Of a DNA stretch of 64,000 nt, positions 34,614-42,618 are shown one piece after another. A program made the position numbers and the translations under genes. Each line of letters opens with the position of its first letter. The stretch's first letter is position 1. The notes below the pieces were generated by a model. That model searched no databases. It was given only the letters and a program-made list of their open reading frames with translations, and had not been told where the DNA came from. Source of the DNA: Luteimonas abyssi (GTDB taxonomy: Bacteria; Pseudomonadota; Gammaproteobacteria; Xanthomonadales; Xanthomonadaceae); assembly GCF_001482195.1 (NCBI RefSeq), contig NZ_KQ759763.1:1461321-1525320 (forward strand), in the 5' to 3' direction.

Positions 34614-36182
34614 ATGCAGTCGAAGACACGGTTCCGCTGTTGCACGCTGGCGCTGCTGGTGGGCGCGTTGATGGCGACTGCCGCGCATGCGGCGCGGCCG
34701 GAGCGTACATTCCAGACCGACGAGGCATTCGACGCGGCCGCGGTGCCTGCCTATGCGGGCGATCACGCCGCGGCCTACGCGCGCATCGATGCGGACCTGG
34801 ACGAACACGTCGCGCACCTGCAGCGCTGGGTCCGGCAACGCTCCATCAGTGCGCAGGACGACGGGATCGACGCCATGGCGCGCCTGGTGGCCGACGACCT
34901 GCGCGGTCTCGGATTCCGGGACGTGGAGCTGGTGGAGACGCCCGGCCATCCCGGCGTGCTCGGGTACTACGATGCGGGTGCGCCGCACACCCTGGTCGTC
35001 TACATGATGTACGACGTGCAACCGATCGAGGCCGACTGGCAGATCGGCGACCCGTTCGCAGGCGAGCTGGTAGACCACGAGCTCGGCACGGTATTGATGG
35101 CGCGCGGCGCCACCAACCAGAAGGGCCCGCAACGCGCCTTCCTCAACGCCGTCGACGCCATGCTCAAGGCCGACGGCACCCTGCCGGTGAATCTGTACGT
35201 CGTCGCCGAGGGCGAGGAGGAGCTCGGCTCGCCCAACTTCGGTGCGGTCCTGGAACCCTGGATCGACCGCCTGCGGCAGGCCGACGGCGCCTTCTTTCCG
35301 GCCAACGCGCAGACCTCCGCGGGCGAGATCGCCCTGCCGCTCGGCGTGAAGGGCATCGTCTACTTCGAGCTGGAAGCGCGCGGTGGCGAGCGCGGCGGCC
35401 CGATGCGCGCGGAGATCCACGGTTCCTACAAGGCCCTGGTGGACTCCCCGGCGCTGCGGCTGGTGCAGGCGATCGCCTCGCTGACCGACGCCGACGGCAA
35501 CACCATCGCCGTGCCCGGCTACTACGACCAGGTGCGCGCGCCGAGCCTGGACGAGCAGCGCCTGATCAACGCGCTGGCGGCGACGGCCGACGATGCCGGC
35601 GTGCAGCGCCAGCTCGGCGTCTCGCGGTGGATCGACGGCATCGAGGGGCGCGACGCGCTGGTGCGCCTGCTCTACGACCCCACGCTCAACATCAACGGCA
35701 TCTGGTCGGGCTACGGCGGCGAGGGGATGATGACCATCCTGCCCCACGTGGCCACCGCCAAGATCGACTCGCGCCTGCCGCCGGGGCTGGAGCCGGACGT
35801 CGCCGAGCGGATGATCCGCGCGCACCTGGACGCCGGTGGCTTCGAGGACGTGACCCTGCGCCGGCTGTCGGGCTACCCGGCCGCGGCCACCGGCGTCGAC
35901 ACGCCGCTGGTACAGGCCTCGATCGGCGTCTTCAACAAGTACGGCGTGGTACCCCGGGTGTCGCCCTGGCTGGCCGGCAGCGCGCCGTTCTACCAGTTCA
36001 CCCGCACCCTGGACCTGCCGTTCGTGCTCGGCGGCCTTGGCCACGGCTCGGGCGCGCACGCACCCAACGAGTACATGGTGATCCGTCCCGCCGACGGCGT
36101 GAACGCGGCCGGGCTGGCCGAGGTGGAGAAGGCCTACGTGGATCTGCTGCACGCGCTGGCCGAGCAGGCCGGGGCGCCCTAG
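34614..36182 (+). CDS. Secreted M20-family peptidase-like protein with altered metal site
   Basis: The 522-residue protein has a signal peptide (cleavage near AAHAA, about residue 26) and an M20 dipeptidase fold with GEEELGSPNF (200-209) and GHGSGAHAPNEY near the C-terminus. The usual first metal motif HxD reads Met132-Tyr-Asp134 (YMMYDVQP) and the bridging Asp is Asn168 (RGATNQKGP), so two canonical zinc ligands are replaced. It may bind one metal, use other residues or have a changed reaction. A strong GGGAGGGGG precedes the ATG. The GNAT gene begins 1 nt after its stop, so the two are co-transcribed. Confidence 0.87.
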   Translation: MQSKTRFRCCTLALLVGALMATAAHAARPERTFQTDEAFDAAAVPAYAGDHAAAYARIDADLDEHVAHLQRWVRQRSISAQDDGIDAMARLVADDLRGLGFRDVELVETPGHPGVLGYYDAGAPHTLVVYMMYDVQPIEADWQIGDPFAGELVDHELGTVLMARGATNQKGPQRAFLNAVDAMLKADGTLPVNLYVVAEGEEELGSPNFGAVLEPWIDRLRQADGAFFPANAQTSAGEIALPLGVKGIVYFELEARGGERGGPMRAEIHGSYKALVDSPALRLVQAIASLTDADGNTIAVPGYYDQVRAPSLDEQRLINALAATADDAGVQRQLGVSRWIDGIEGRDALVRLLYDPTLNINGIWSGYGGEGMMTILPHVATAKIDSRLPPGLEPDVAERMIRAHLDAGGFEDVTLRRLSGYPAAATGVDTPLVQASIGVFNKYGVVPRVSPWLAGSAPFYQFTRTLDLPFVLGGLGHGSGAHAPNEYMVIRPADGVNAAGLAEVEKAYVDLLHALAEQAGAP

Positions 36183-36183
36183 C

Positions 36184-36681
36184 GTGAGCGGATCCACCTG
36201 GCCCGCGGCGTTCGCCACCGAGCGGCTGCATATTCGCCCGGTCCGGTCCGACGACGATGCCTTCCATGCGGCCCTGTATGCCGATCCGGAGGTGATGCGC
36301 CATGTCGGTCCCACGTTGGGCGGGAAGGCGTCGGGGCGTCTGCTCGAGCGGTTCGTGGCGGCCTGGGCGGACGCGAGTGGTCTGGCGCGGCTGTGGATGG
36401 TGGAGCACACTGGGCGCGGGGCGCGGCTGGGCCTGATGAGCGTGCGGTCGAACGGGGACGAACCGACCGGCGAGCTGGGCCTGCTGTTTTCGGTCGAGAG
36501 CCAGGGCGGCGGCTACGCGGCGGAAGCGGTGGCCGGCTTGCTGTCCTGGATCGGGCCGTCCGGGGGGGCGCTGCGGGTCCAGCACCGGGCGTCGAACGAA
36601 CGGGTGGTCGCGTTGATGGGAAGGCTGGGATTCGTCGACGATGGTATGCGCGACGGATTTCGCTGGTGGAGGAGCGGCTGA
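36184..36681 (+). CDS. GNAT-family N-acetyltransferase (RimJ/RimL-like)
   Basis: The 165-residue protein starts with GTG one base after the M20 peptidase stop, implying translational coupling. It has a RimJ/RimL-type beginning (FATERLHIRPVRSDDDAFHAALYADPEV) and an acetyl-CoA loop region near ESQGGGYAAEAVAGLLSW, which matches the RGxGYAxEA pattern with Gln in place of Arg. The end (RRLGFVDDGM-like: GRLGFVDDGMRDG) is also family-typical. It would acetylate an amine of a protein, peptide or small molecule. It lies 59 nt upstream of the borosin methyltransferase on the same strand and could belong to that cluster. Confidence 0.85.
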   Translation: MSGSTWPAAFATERLHIRPVRSDDDAFHAALYADPEVMRHVGPTLGGKASGRLLERFVAAWADASGLARLWMVEHTGRGARLGLMSVRSNGDEPTGELGLLFSVESQGGGYAAEAVAGLLSWIGPSGGALRVQHRASNERVVALMGRLGFVDDGMRDGFRWWRSG

Positions 36682-36740
36682 CCGCGGTTGCGGGATGTTT
36701 CCAAGGGATGCGGGTTTTTCGAATTCCGGACAGGTGACGT

Positions 36741-37544
36741 GTGGTGGACAGGGGACGGTTGGCATGTGTCGGCGTGGGCATGATGCTCGGAGCGCATCTC
36801 ACGCCGAGGGCGAGGAGCGAAATCGCCCACGCGGAGGTGGTGTTCGCGGCGGTGTCGGACCCGTTGGTGGAGATCTGGGTGCAGCGTATGCATCCGGACG
36901 TGCGCAGCCTGCAGCACTGCTACGCTGATGGCCGCTCGCGGCACGATACCTATCGCCGCATGGTGTCGCTGATGGTGGACGAGGTGCGCGCGGGGCGCCG
37001 GGTCTGTGGTGTCTTCTACGGTCATCCAGGGGTCTTCGCAACGGTGCCGCACAAGGCCATCGCACAGGCGCGCGAGGAAGGGCACGAAGCTCACATGGAG
37101 GCGGCCGTCTCCGCCGAGGATTGTCTGTACGCGGATCTGGGCATCGACCCGGGGCGGACGGGGTGCCAGCACTTCGAGACCAGTCAATACATGCTGTACG
37201 AGCGGACGATCGACCCGTCGTCCTATCTGATCCTGTGGCAGATCGGCGTCGCGGGCGATGTATCCGTGACGCGGACCCGCACCGGCCCGGCACATCGCGG
37301 CCTGCTGGTCGAGAAACTCTCCGCGATCTATCCGAGTAGTCACGTCGTCACGCTGTACGAAGCGGCGACCCTGCCGATCAGGGCTGCGCGCATCGAGCAT
37401 TTCGCACTCTCCAAACTGAGGGACGCGACGCCTACGATGCACAGTACGTTGGTGCTGCCGCCGGCGGCGCCGATGAAGCGGGATGAGGCGATGAGGGCAA
37501 GAATTGCCGAGCTTGAATCGTCGCTCGGCGAAGTACCGGCCTGA
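36741..37544 (+). CDS. Split borosin peptide alpha-N-methyltransferase (SonM/OphMA family)
   Basis: The 267-residue protein has the SAM-binding tetrapyrrole-methylase fold in the form used by borosin backbone N-methyltransferases. Diagnostic blocks are VGVGMMLGAHLTPRA, SDPLVEIWVQRMHP, CGVFYGHPGVFATVPHKAI, AVSAEDCLYADLGIDP, GCQHFETSQYML and YLILWQIGVAGDV. Tyr61, Arg67 and Tyr71 have the spacing of catalytic Tyr66, Arg72 and Tyr76 of fungal OphMA; OphMA Tyr63 corresponds to Gln58. Unlike OphMA it carries no C-terminal core, so it acts in trans. It would use SAM to N-methylate amide bonds of the precursor encoded 68 nt downstream. GTG start with AGGTGA upstream; a TTG at 36759 is an alternative. 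Confidence 0.92.
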   Translation: MVDRGRLACVGVGMMLGAHLTPRARSEIAHAEVVFAAVSDPLVEIWVQRMHPDVRSLQHCYADGRSRHDTYRRMVSLMVDEVRAGRRVCGVFYGHPGVFATVPHKAIAQAREEGHEAHMEAAVSAEDCLYADLGIDPGRTGCQHFETSQYMLYERTIDPSSYLILWQIGVAGDVSVTRTRTGPAHRGLLVEKLSAIYPSSHVVTLYEAATLPIRAARIEHFALSKLRDATPTMHSTLVLPPAAPMKRDEAMRARIAELESSLGEVPA

Positions 37545-37564
37545 CCACAGGCCGGGTGGCACCG

Positions 37565-37588
37565 CCCGCGGCACGATCGTGCCGCGGG
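37565..37588 (+). promoter_or_regulatory. Perfect 24-bp palindrome between methyltransferase and precursor genes
   Basis: The half-site CCCGCGGCACGA is followed directly by its complement TCGTGCCGCGGG. It lies 20 nt after the methyltransferase stop and 24 nt before the precursor start, followed by GTTTC. As RNA it forms a very stable hairpin that could partly terminate or process the transcript and so set the enzyme-to-precursor ratio, or protect the precursor mRNA. As DNA it could be an operator. The structure is certain; the role is inferred. Confidence 0.6.
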
Positions 37589-37612
37589 TTTCAACCAAGA
37601 AGAGGGGGATTC

Positions 37613-37870
37613 GTGGACGCAATTTCGTATCTTGAGCAGTTGGGGGCCAACCCCCACGCCGCAATGTCGGACGAAGATGGGGCCGACGCGACGCGCGAGG
37701 CGGTCCGGGACAGGCTGGAGGCGGCGGGTCGGGCGATGTTGTCCGAGCGTGCCGAAGCACCCGTCGTGTTCTCTTGTCTGATCATGACGCCGGACGGGGA
37801 GGAGGGTGAGGATGAGTCGCCTTCGGAGAACGAGGATGACGACGAGCGGGGAGACCGGGAGTCCCGCTGA
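37613..37870 (+). CDS. Borosin (alpha-N-methylated RiPP) precursor peptide
   Basis: The 85-residue product starts with GTG (DAISYLEQLGANP...) behind a strong GAGGGGG site. Residues 2-47 look like a small helical leader/recognition domain (ISYLEQLGANPHAA, then REAVRDRLEAAGRAM), like the borosin-binding domain of SonA-type precursors. A hydrophobic putative core follows, VVFSCLIMTP (51-60), then an unusually acidic tail (about 61-80, rich in Glu/Asp) ending ERGDRESR. Such a hydrophobic patch in an otherwise polar peptide fits a backbone-methylated core. It directly follows the methyltransferase gene. The exact core borders and methylated residues cannot be read from the sequence. Confidence 0.85.
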   Translation: MDAISYLEQLGANPHAAMSDEDGADATREAVRDRLEAAGRAMLSERAEAPVVFSCLIMTPDGEEGEDESPSENEDDDERGDRESR

Positions 37871-37900
37871 TCCGATCGCGAGATGGAAAGGATTCTGCTC

Positions 37901-39745
37901 ATGATGCGCCCCTGCCACGCACTGCTGGCGGTGTCGATGGTGTTCGCCAGCTGCCTCTACCCCTCTGCGGCGCGGGCGGTGGAGGGCGGACTGGATGCGA
38001 TGCTGGCCGAGGCCGAAGCCGCCAGGACCGCGAACACCCAACGCCTCGATGAGATCATCGAGGCGGCCGCGCCGCTGCTTCCCGATGGCACCGAGCGGCA
38101 GCGGCGGCGGTTCGAGATCATCACGGCTCATCGCAAGATGACCCTCGGCCGGCCCGAGGAGGCGGTCGCCATCATGGCCGGTTCCAACCTGATGGCGTCC
38201 TCCTCGGACAGCGAGAACTATCTCGTCTGGTCGATGATGGCAAACGCGTACGTGGTCATGCGCGACTTCACCAACGCGCTTCGTGCGACCGAATCGATGC
38301 TGGCGCTCCGCGATGCCGTGGGTGACGACCCGAGCCTGTTGCATCGCGGCTTGATGGTCGCCGCCTCCGTCTACAGCCAAACGGGCGAGTACGGGCTGGG
38401 AATCCGCTACGCAGAGGAGGTCCTGGCGGGCGGCCCGGACGCACGCAACCGGTGCGCTGCGGAGATCGTCGTCATGGAGGGACGGGTCGGTCTGGCGGAA
38501 GGGTTCGGAGACGACTATTCGTCCGATGTGCTGCTTGGCTGCGATGCGCTCGGGGAGCCGATCTTCTCGGGGCTTGCCCGTCTGCACGTGGCCAGGGAGT
38601 GGGCGCGCGTGGGCCGTCTGGACGAAGCGCTGGCGATGATCGAGGGTGCCTTGCCAGCCGTCGAGGGCATCGGCTACTCGTTTCTGACCGGCCACTACCA
38701 CGCCCAGCTCGCCGCGATCCATTCCGAACTCGCCGATACAGCCGCCGCACTCGAACATGCCCGACGCTCGGTCCAACACGAGAGTTCGATCCGTGGTTCC
38801 GAGGCGCTCGTCGGCGCCTGGCGGTTGATCTACGAGGCGGCCGAAGCCGGCGGCGATCCGGCGGTCATCCTGCCGGTGTACAGAAAGTATGCGGAAGCCC
38901 AGCGCGCCTATTTGAGCGACGTGCGGTCCCGGGAGATGGCCCATCAGATCGTGCGTCACCAGTCGCAGCAGCAGGCCCAGCAGATCGAGCTGCTCGCACA
39001 GCAGAACGCGTGGCTCGAGCTCGAGCAAACGCTCACCCGGCAGCGTGCGAGGTTGTGGCTGGCGATGGCGTTGCTGCTGTCGTTTCTGCTGGTCAGCATC
39101 GCGTACTGGGCGTACAAGACCAAGCGCCTCCAAATGCGCCTGCAGCGCTTGGCCGAGACGGACACTCTGACGGGACTGAGCAACCGCGGCCATTTCACCG
39201 GGCAGGCGCAACGGGTGCTGGAGGAGCATCGCCGTACGCGGGATCGTGCCGCGTTGGTGATGCTGGATCTGGATTACTTCAAGCAGGTCAACGACCGGTT
39301 CGGACATGCGGCCGGCGACTGGGTGCTCGCCGAGGTCGCCAGGGCCTGCCGCGAAGCAAGCCCGGCAGGCAGTTGCATCGCCCGCCTGGGGGGCGAGGAG
39401 TTCGCGATCCTGTTGCCCGGCGCCGACGTACAGGTGGGGCGGGGCGTCGCCGAAACGCTACTGCAGCGGTTGATCGAGGTCGATACCGCGGCGAGCGGTC
39501 ACGATATCCGCTTGAGCGCGAGCTTCGGTGTCGCCGACACGGCGGGCGGGGGCTACGAACTGAGCCGTCTGCTGTCGCATGCCGACCGGGCCATGTACGC
39601 GGCGAAGGGGGCCGGCCGCGGCCGGGTGCGCGTGGCCGGGGACGTCGTTCCCTCACCGGTCAGCGAGCCGCGATCGGAGGGGCCTGTGCAGACGGCCGCC
39701 ATGGCGTGCCCGGGATCGGCCGCGCCACGCATGCTGCCTACCTGA
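37901..39745 (+). CDS. Membrane TPR-containing diguanylate cyclase (GGDEF)
   Basis: The protein of about 614 residues has a signal peptide (MMRPCHALLAVSMVFASC..., cleavage near ARA), a periplasmic helical region with TPR-like repeats (about 60-345), a Gln-rich coiled coil (about 353-384), one membrane helix (about 385-404) and a cytoplasmic GGDEF domain. The domain has DTLTGLSNR and the active site GGEEF (497-501), so c-di-GMP synthesis is likely. The inhibitory RxxD site is replaced by PAGS. AAAGGA favours the ATG at 37901; an in-frame ATG at 37883 is possible. It begins 30 nt after the borosin precursor, so it is probably in the same operon. Confidence 0.9.
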   Translation: MMRPCHALLAVSMVFASCLYPSAARAVEGGLDAMLAEAEAARTANTQRLDEIIEAAAPLLPDGTERQRRRFEIITAHRKMTLGRPEEAVAIMAGSNLMASSSDSENYLVWSMMANAYVVMRDFTNALRATESMLALRDAVGDDPSLLHRGLMVAASVYSQTGEYGLGIRYAEEVLAGGPDARNRCAAEIVVMEGRVGLAEGFGDDYSSDVLLGCDALGEPIFSGLARLHVAREWARVGRLDEALAMIEGALPAVEGIGYSFLTGHYHAQLAAIHSELADTAAALEHARRSVQHESSIRGSEALVGAWRLIYEAAEAGGDPAVILPVYRKYAEAQRAYLSDVRSREMAHQIVRHQSQQQAQQIELLAQQNAWLELEQTLTRQRARLWLAMALLLSFLLVSIAYWAYKTKRLQMRLQRLAETDTLTGLSNRGHFTGQAQRVLEEHRRTRDRAALVMLDLDYFKQVNDRFGHAAGDWVLAEVARACREASPAGSCIARLGGEEFAILLPGADVQVGRGVAETLLQRLIEVDTAASGHDIRLSASFGVADTAGGGYELSRLLSHADRAMYAAKGAGRGRVRVAGDVVPSPVSEPRSEGPVQTAAMACPGSAAPRMLPT

Positions 39746-39757
39746 GTATCGGATGCG

Positions 39758-40189
39758 TTAGAACCTGATCTCCACCGCCGGCACACTGCGGTGCGCCGGT
39801 CCGTGGTGGGCGAATTCGATGTTGTTGCCGTCGGGGTCGAGGACGAAGGCGGCGTAGTAGTCGGGGTGGTAGTGGGGGCGCAAGCCGGGTGCGCCGTTGT
39901 CGCGCCCGCCGGCGTCCAGCGCCGCGCGGTGGCAGGCGGCGACGATCTCGCGATCGCCTGCCTGGAACGCGAAATGATGGCGGCCGGTCAACGTCCCTTG
40001 CGCCGCTTCGCTCCCGGCCGAGGACACGACCAGTTCGTCCGCCCAGAAGTAGCCATCGCCCCCGCCGCCGATCGGGATCCCCAGCACTTCGAGGATGGCG
40101 GCGTAGAAGCGGCGGCTGGCCTCGAGATCGCGGACAACCAGTTGCAGGTGATCGATCAGGCGGCCACGGAACAGGCGGTCGGCGTCCAT
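39758..40189 (-). CDS. VOC-family protein (glyoxalase/bleomycin-resistance-like)
   Basis: The 143-residue protein has a single VOC unit pair: RLIDHLQLVVRDLEASRRFYAAIL at the N-terminus, the metal His in GRHHFAFQA and a C-terminal YYAAFVLDPDGNNIEFAHHG with the Glu ligand. The substrate is unknown. AGGAA precedes the ATG at 40189; the open frame upstream is not family-like. It converges on the GGDEF gene with 12 nt between stops and is divergent from the M13 peptidase gene. No sign that it belongs to the borosin cluster. Confidence 0.9.
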   Translation of the reverse strand: MDADRLFRGRLIDHLQLVVRDLEASRRFYAAILEVLGIPIGGGGDGYFWADELVVSSAGSEAAQGTLTGRHHFAFQAGDREIVAACHRAALDAGGRDNGAPGLRPHYHPDYYAAFVLDPDGNNIEFAHHGPAHRSVPAVEIRF

Positions 40190-40406
40190 CGGAGTTCCTC
40201 GGGCGTTGCGGGGCGGTGTGGTCCGCGACGGTGCGCGGTGCCGGCGTCGACGATGTGAAGATGGACCATGGCGTTCGCGGGATCGCCCGCACGGCCGCGG
40301 TTCGCCTACCCCGGGACTTCTGGCCCACTGCAGCCGTCGGCCGGCGACGCTATCCTGCCGGGCTGGGTGCCCGCGAGGCAACCCGTCGTTCCCATCGGAG
40401 AAGTGC

Positions 40407-42530
40407 ATGAAGAAGTCCTTGTTGACCCTCGCCACCGCATTGGCGCTGAGCACCGCCGCGCCGCTGGCCTCGGCCCACGAAGCCCGCCCTTGCCTTGACG
40501 ACGCCTGCGACATGCTGGCCCTGTTCCACGCTGCGCCCGACGCGGAAGGCGGCAGTGCGACCGTCGAGGCGCCGAAGTTCGGCACCTGGGGCATCGACAC
40601 CGCGGGCATGGACACCAGCAAGCGCCCGGGCGAGGACTTCTTCGGTTACGTGAGCGGCACCTGGGCGGCGAATACGCCGATTCCGTCTGACCGTTCCAAC
40701 TACGGTGCGTTCGCCATTCTGCGCGACCTGTCCGAGGCCCGGTTGCGCAGCCAGCTGGAAGGCTACGAACTCGGAAATCCGGCCGTGGACGGCGACGGCG
40801 CCAAGATCGCCGCGCTCTACCAGGGTTTCATGGACGAGGCGACGATCGAGGCGCTCGGCGCGCAGCCGCTGGAACCTTACCTGGCGGCGATCCGCGCCGC
40901 CGACACCCACGACGCGCAGGCGCGCCTGATGGGGGCGAGCAGCGGCGATTTCGGCCGCAGTTTCTTCGGCCTGTTCGTCTCCGACGACCAGCGCAACCCG
41001 GATGTCTACACGCTGTACCTGAGCCAGGGCGGCCTGGGCCTGGGCGATCGCGAGATGTATATCGATACGCGCTTCGCACCGCAGCGCGAGCGCTACCAGG
41101 CCTACGTGGCGCAGTTGCTGGGCCTGGTCGGCTGGGCCGATCCCGAGACCAGCGCGCAGGCGATCGTGGCGATGGAGACCGAACTGGCGCAGGCGCACTG
41201 GACGCGCGCCGAGAGCCGCGACCGCGACAAGACCTACAACCCGCTGGCCACGGCCGAGTTCGACGACGCGGCGCCGGGTTTCCCCTGGAGCACCTTCTTC
41301 ACGGCGGCCGGCGTCGATCACGCCGAGGTGGCGGTGGTCCGCCAGGACACCGCAGTGCCGAAGATGGCCGCGATCTTCGCCGCCACCGATGTCGCCACGC
41401 TGCAGGCCTGGCAGGCGTTCCAGACCGTCGACAACGTGGCGCCGGTGCTGTCGTCGGACTTCGCCGACGCGCAGTTCGAGTTCCGCTCCAAGTTCCTCTC
41501 CGGGCAGCCGGAGCAGCGCGAGCGCTGGAAGCGCAGCGTGGAGTTCGCCGAGCGCGCCATGGGCGAGGCGATCGGCCGCGACTACGTGCAGATGTATTTC
41601 CCGCCCGATGCCAAGGCCAAGATGGACGAGCTGGTCGCCAATGTGAAGACGGCGATGGGCGCGCGCCTGGACCAGCTCGACTGGATGGGCGACGAGACCA
41701 AGGCCGAAGCGCACGCCAAGCTGCAGAACTTCGGGCTCAAGATCGGCCATCCGGATGACTGGCGCGATTACAGCGGTTTGCAGGTGGTCAACGGTGACGT
41801 GTTCGGCAACGCGCAACGTTCGGCTGCGTTCGAGTGGGACTACCGCCGCAACCGCATCGGCCAGCAGGTGGACAAGGCCGAGTGGGGCATGACCCCGCAG
41901 ACGGTCAACGCCTACTACAACGCGGTCAAGAACGAGATCGTGTTCCCGGCCGCGATCCTGCAGCCGCCGTTCTTCGATCCCGATGCCGATCCGGCCGTGA
42001 ACTACGGTGCGATCGGTGGTGTGATCGGTCACGAGATCATCCACGGTTTCGACGATCAGGGTCGCAAGTCGGACGGCCAGGGCGTGCTGCGCGACTGGTG
42101 GACGGCCGAGGACGCGGCGAAGTTCGAAGCGCAGGCGGCCAGGCTAGGCGCGCAGTACGAGGCGTACACCTTCCCGGAACTGCCGGGCATGCACATCAAC
42201 GGTCGCGTCTCGATGGGCGAGAACATCGGCGATCTGGGCGGTCTGACGATCGCACTGGAGGCGTACCGGCGTTCGCTGGACGGTCAGCCGGCACCGGAGA
42301 TCGACGGCTTCAGCGGCGAGCAGCGGCTGTTCATGGGTTGGGCGCAGGTGTGGCGCACGCTGTGGCGCGACGATGCGCTGCGTCAGCAATTGGTCAACGG
42401 GACCCATTCGCCGGGCCAGATCCGCGCGTTCGCGCCGCTGCGCAACATCGACGCCTGGTACGACGCGTTCGACATCACCGAATCCGATCCGCTGTGGATC
42501 GCGCCGGAAGAGCGCGTGCGGATCTGGTGA
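40407..42530 (+). CDS. Secreted M13-family metallopeptidase (PepO/neprilysin-like)
   Basis: The 707-residue protein has a clean signal peptide (cleavage near PLASA, about residue 23) and the M13 domain layout. The zinc motif HEIIH (542-546) lies in GGVIGHEIIHGFDDQG, the third ligand Glu605 is in ENIGDLGG, and NAYYN comes shortly before. The ending ADAYRV/W-type consensus reads ERVRIW, close to the usual C-terminal tryptophan. It cleaves small peptides in the periplasm or outside. GGAG lies a few bases before the ATG region. A strong terminator follows. Confidence 0.95.
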   Translation: MKKSLLTLATALALSTAAPLASAHEARPCLDDACDMLALFHAAPDAEGGSATVEAPKFGTWGIDTAGMDTSKRPGEDFFGYVSGTWAANTPIPSDRSNYGAFAILRDLSEARLRSQLEGYELGNPAVDGDGAKIAALYQGFMDEATIEALGAQPLEPYLAAIRAADTHDAQARLMGASSGDFGRSFFGLFVSDDQRNPDVYTLYLSQGGLGLGDREMYIDTRFAPQRERYQAYVAQLLGLVGWADPETSAQAIVAMETELAQAHWTRAESRDRDKTYNPLATAEFDDAAPGFPWSTFFTAAGVDHAEVAVVRQDTAVPKMAAIFAATDVATLQAWQAFQTVDNVAPVLSSDFADAQFEFRSKFLSGQPEQRERWKRSVEFAERAMGEAIGRDYVQMYFPPDAKAKMDELVANVKTAMGARLDQLDWMGDETKAEAHAKLQNFGLKIGHPDDWRDYSGLQVVNGDVFGNAQRSAAFEWDYRRNRIGQQVDKAEWGMTPQTVNAYYNAVKNEIVFPAAILQPPFFDPDADPAVNYGAIGGVIGHEIIHGFDDQGRKSDGQGVLRDWWTAEDAAKFEAQAARLGAQYEAYTFPELPGMHINGRVSMGENIGDLGGLTIALEAYRRSLDGQPAPEIDGFSGEQRLFMGWAQVWRTLWRDDALRQQLVNGTHSPGQIRAFAPLRNIDAWYDAFDITESDPLWIAPEERVRIW

Positions 42531-42553
42531 TCGGTCTGCGCAGTTGAAACATG

Positions 42554-42583
42554 AAGAACGGGCGCCGCGAGGCGCCCGTTCTT
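42554..42583. terminator. Bidirectional terminator hairpin
   Basis: A perfect 13-bp stem (AAGAACGGGCGCC and its complement) closed by a GCGA loop lies between the convergent stops of the M13 peptidase and the Sel1-like lipoprotein gene. Stem, loop and position are as good as any terminator in the window. Confidence 0.85.
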
Positions 42584-42618
42584 CGTTCTGCGGATCGTCT
42601 TGGGGGCCTGGAGAATCC

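Noticed and set aside
36741-37544. Cobalamin/siroheme tetrapyrrole methylase (CobA/CysG/CbiF type)
   Set aside because: The fold is shared, but the blocks FYGHPGVF, SAEDCLYADLGIDP and LILWQIGV are those of borosin N-methyltransferases, and no cobalamin genes are nearby.
37613-37870. Nif11-type or lasso-peptide precursor
   Set aside because: The helical leader is vaguely similar, but there is no matching cyclase, radical SAM enzyme or transporter next to it, while a borosin methyltransferase is adjacent.
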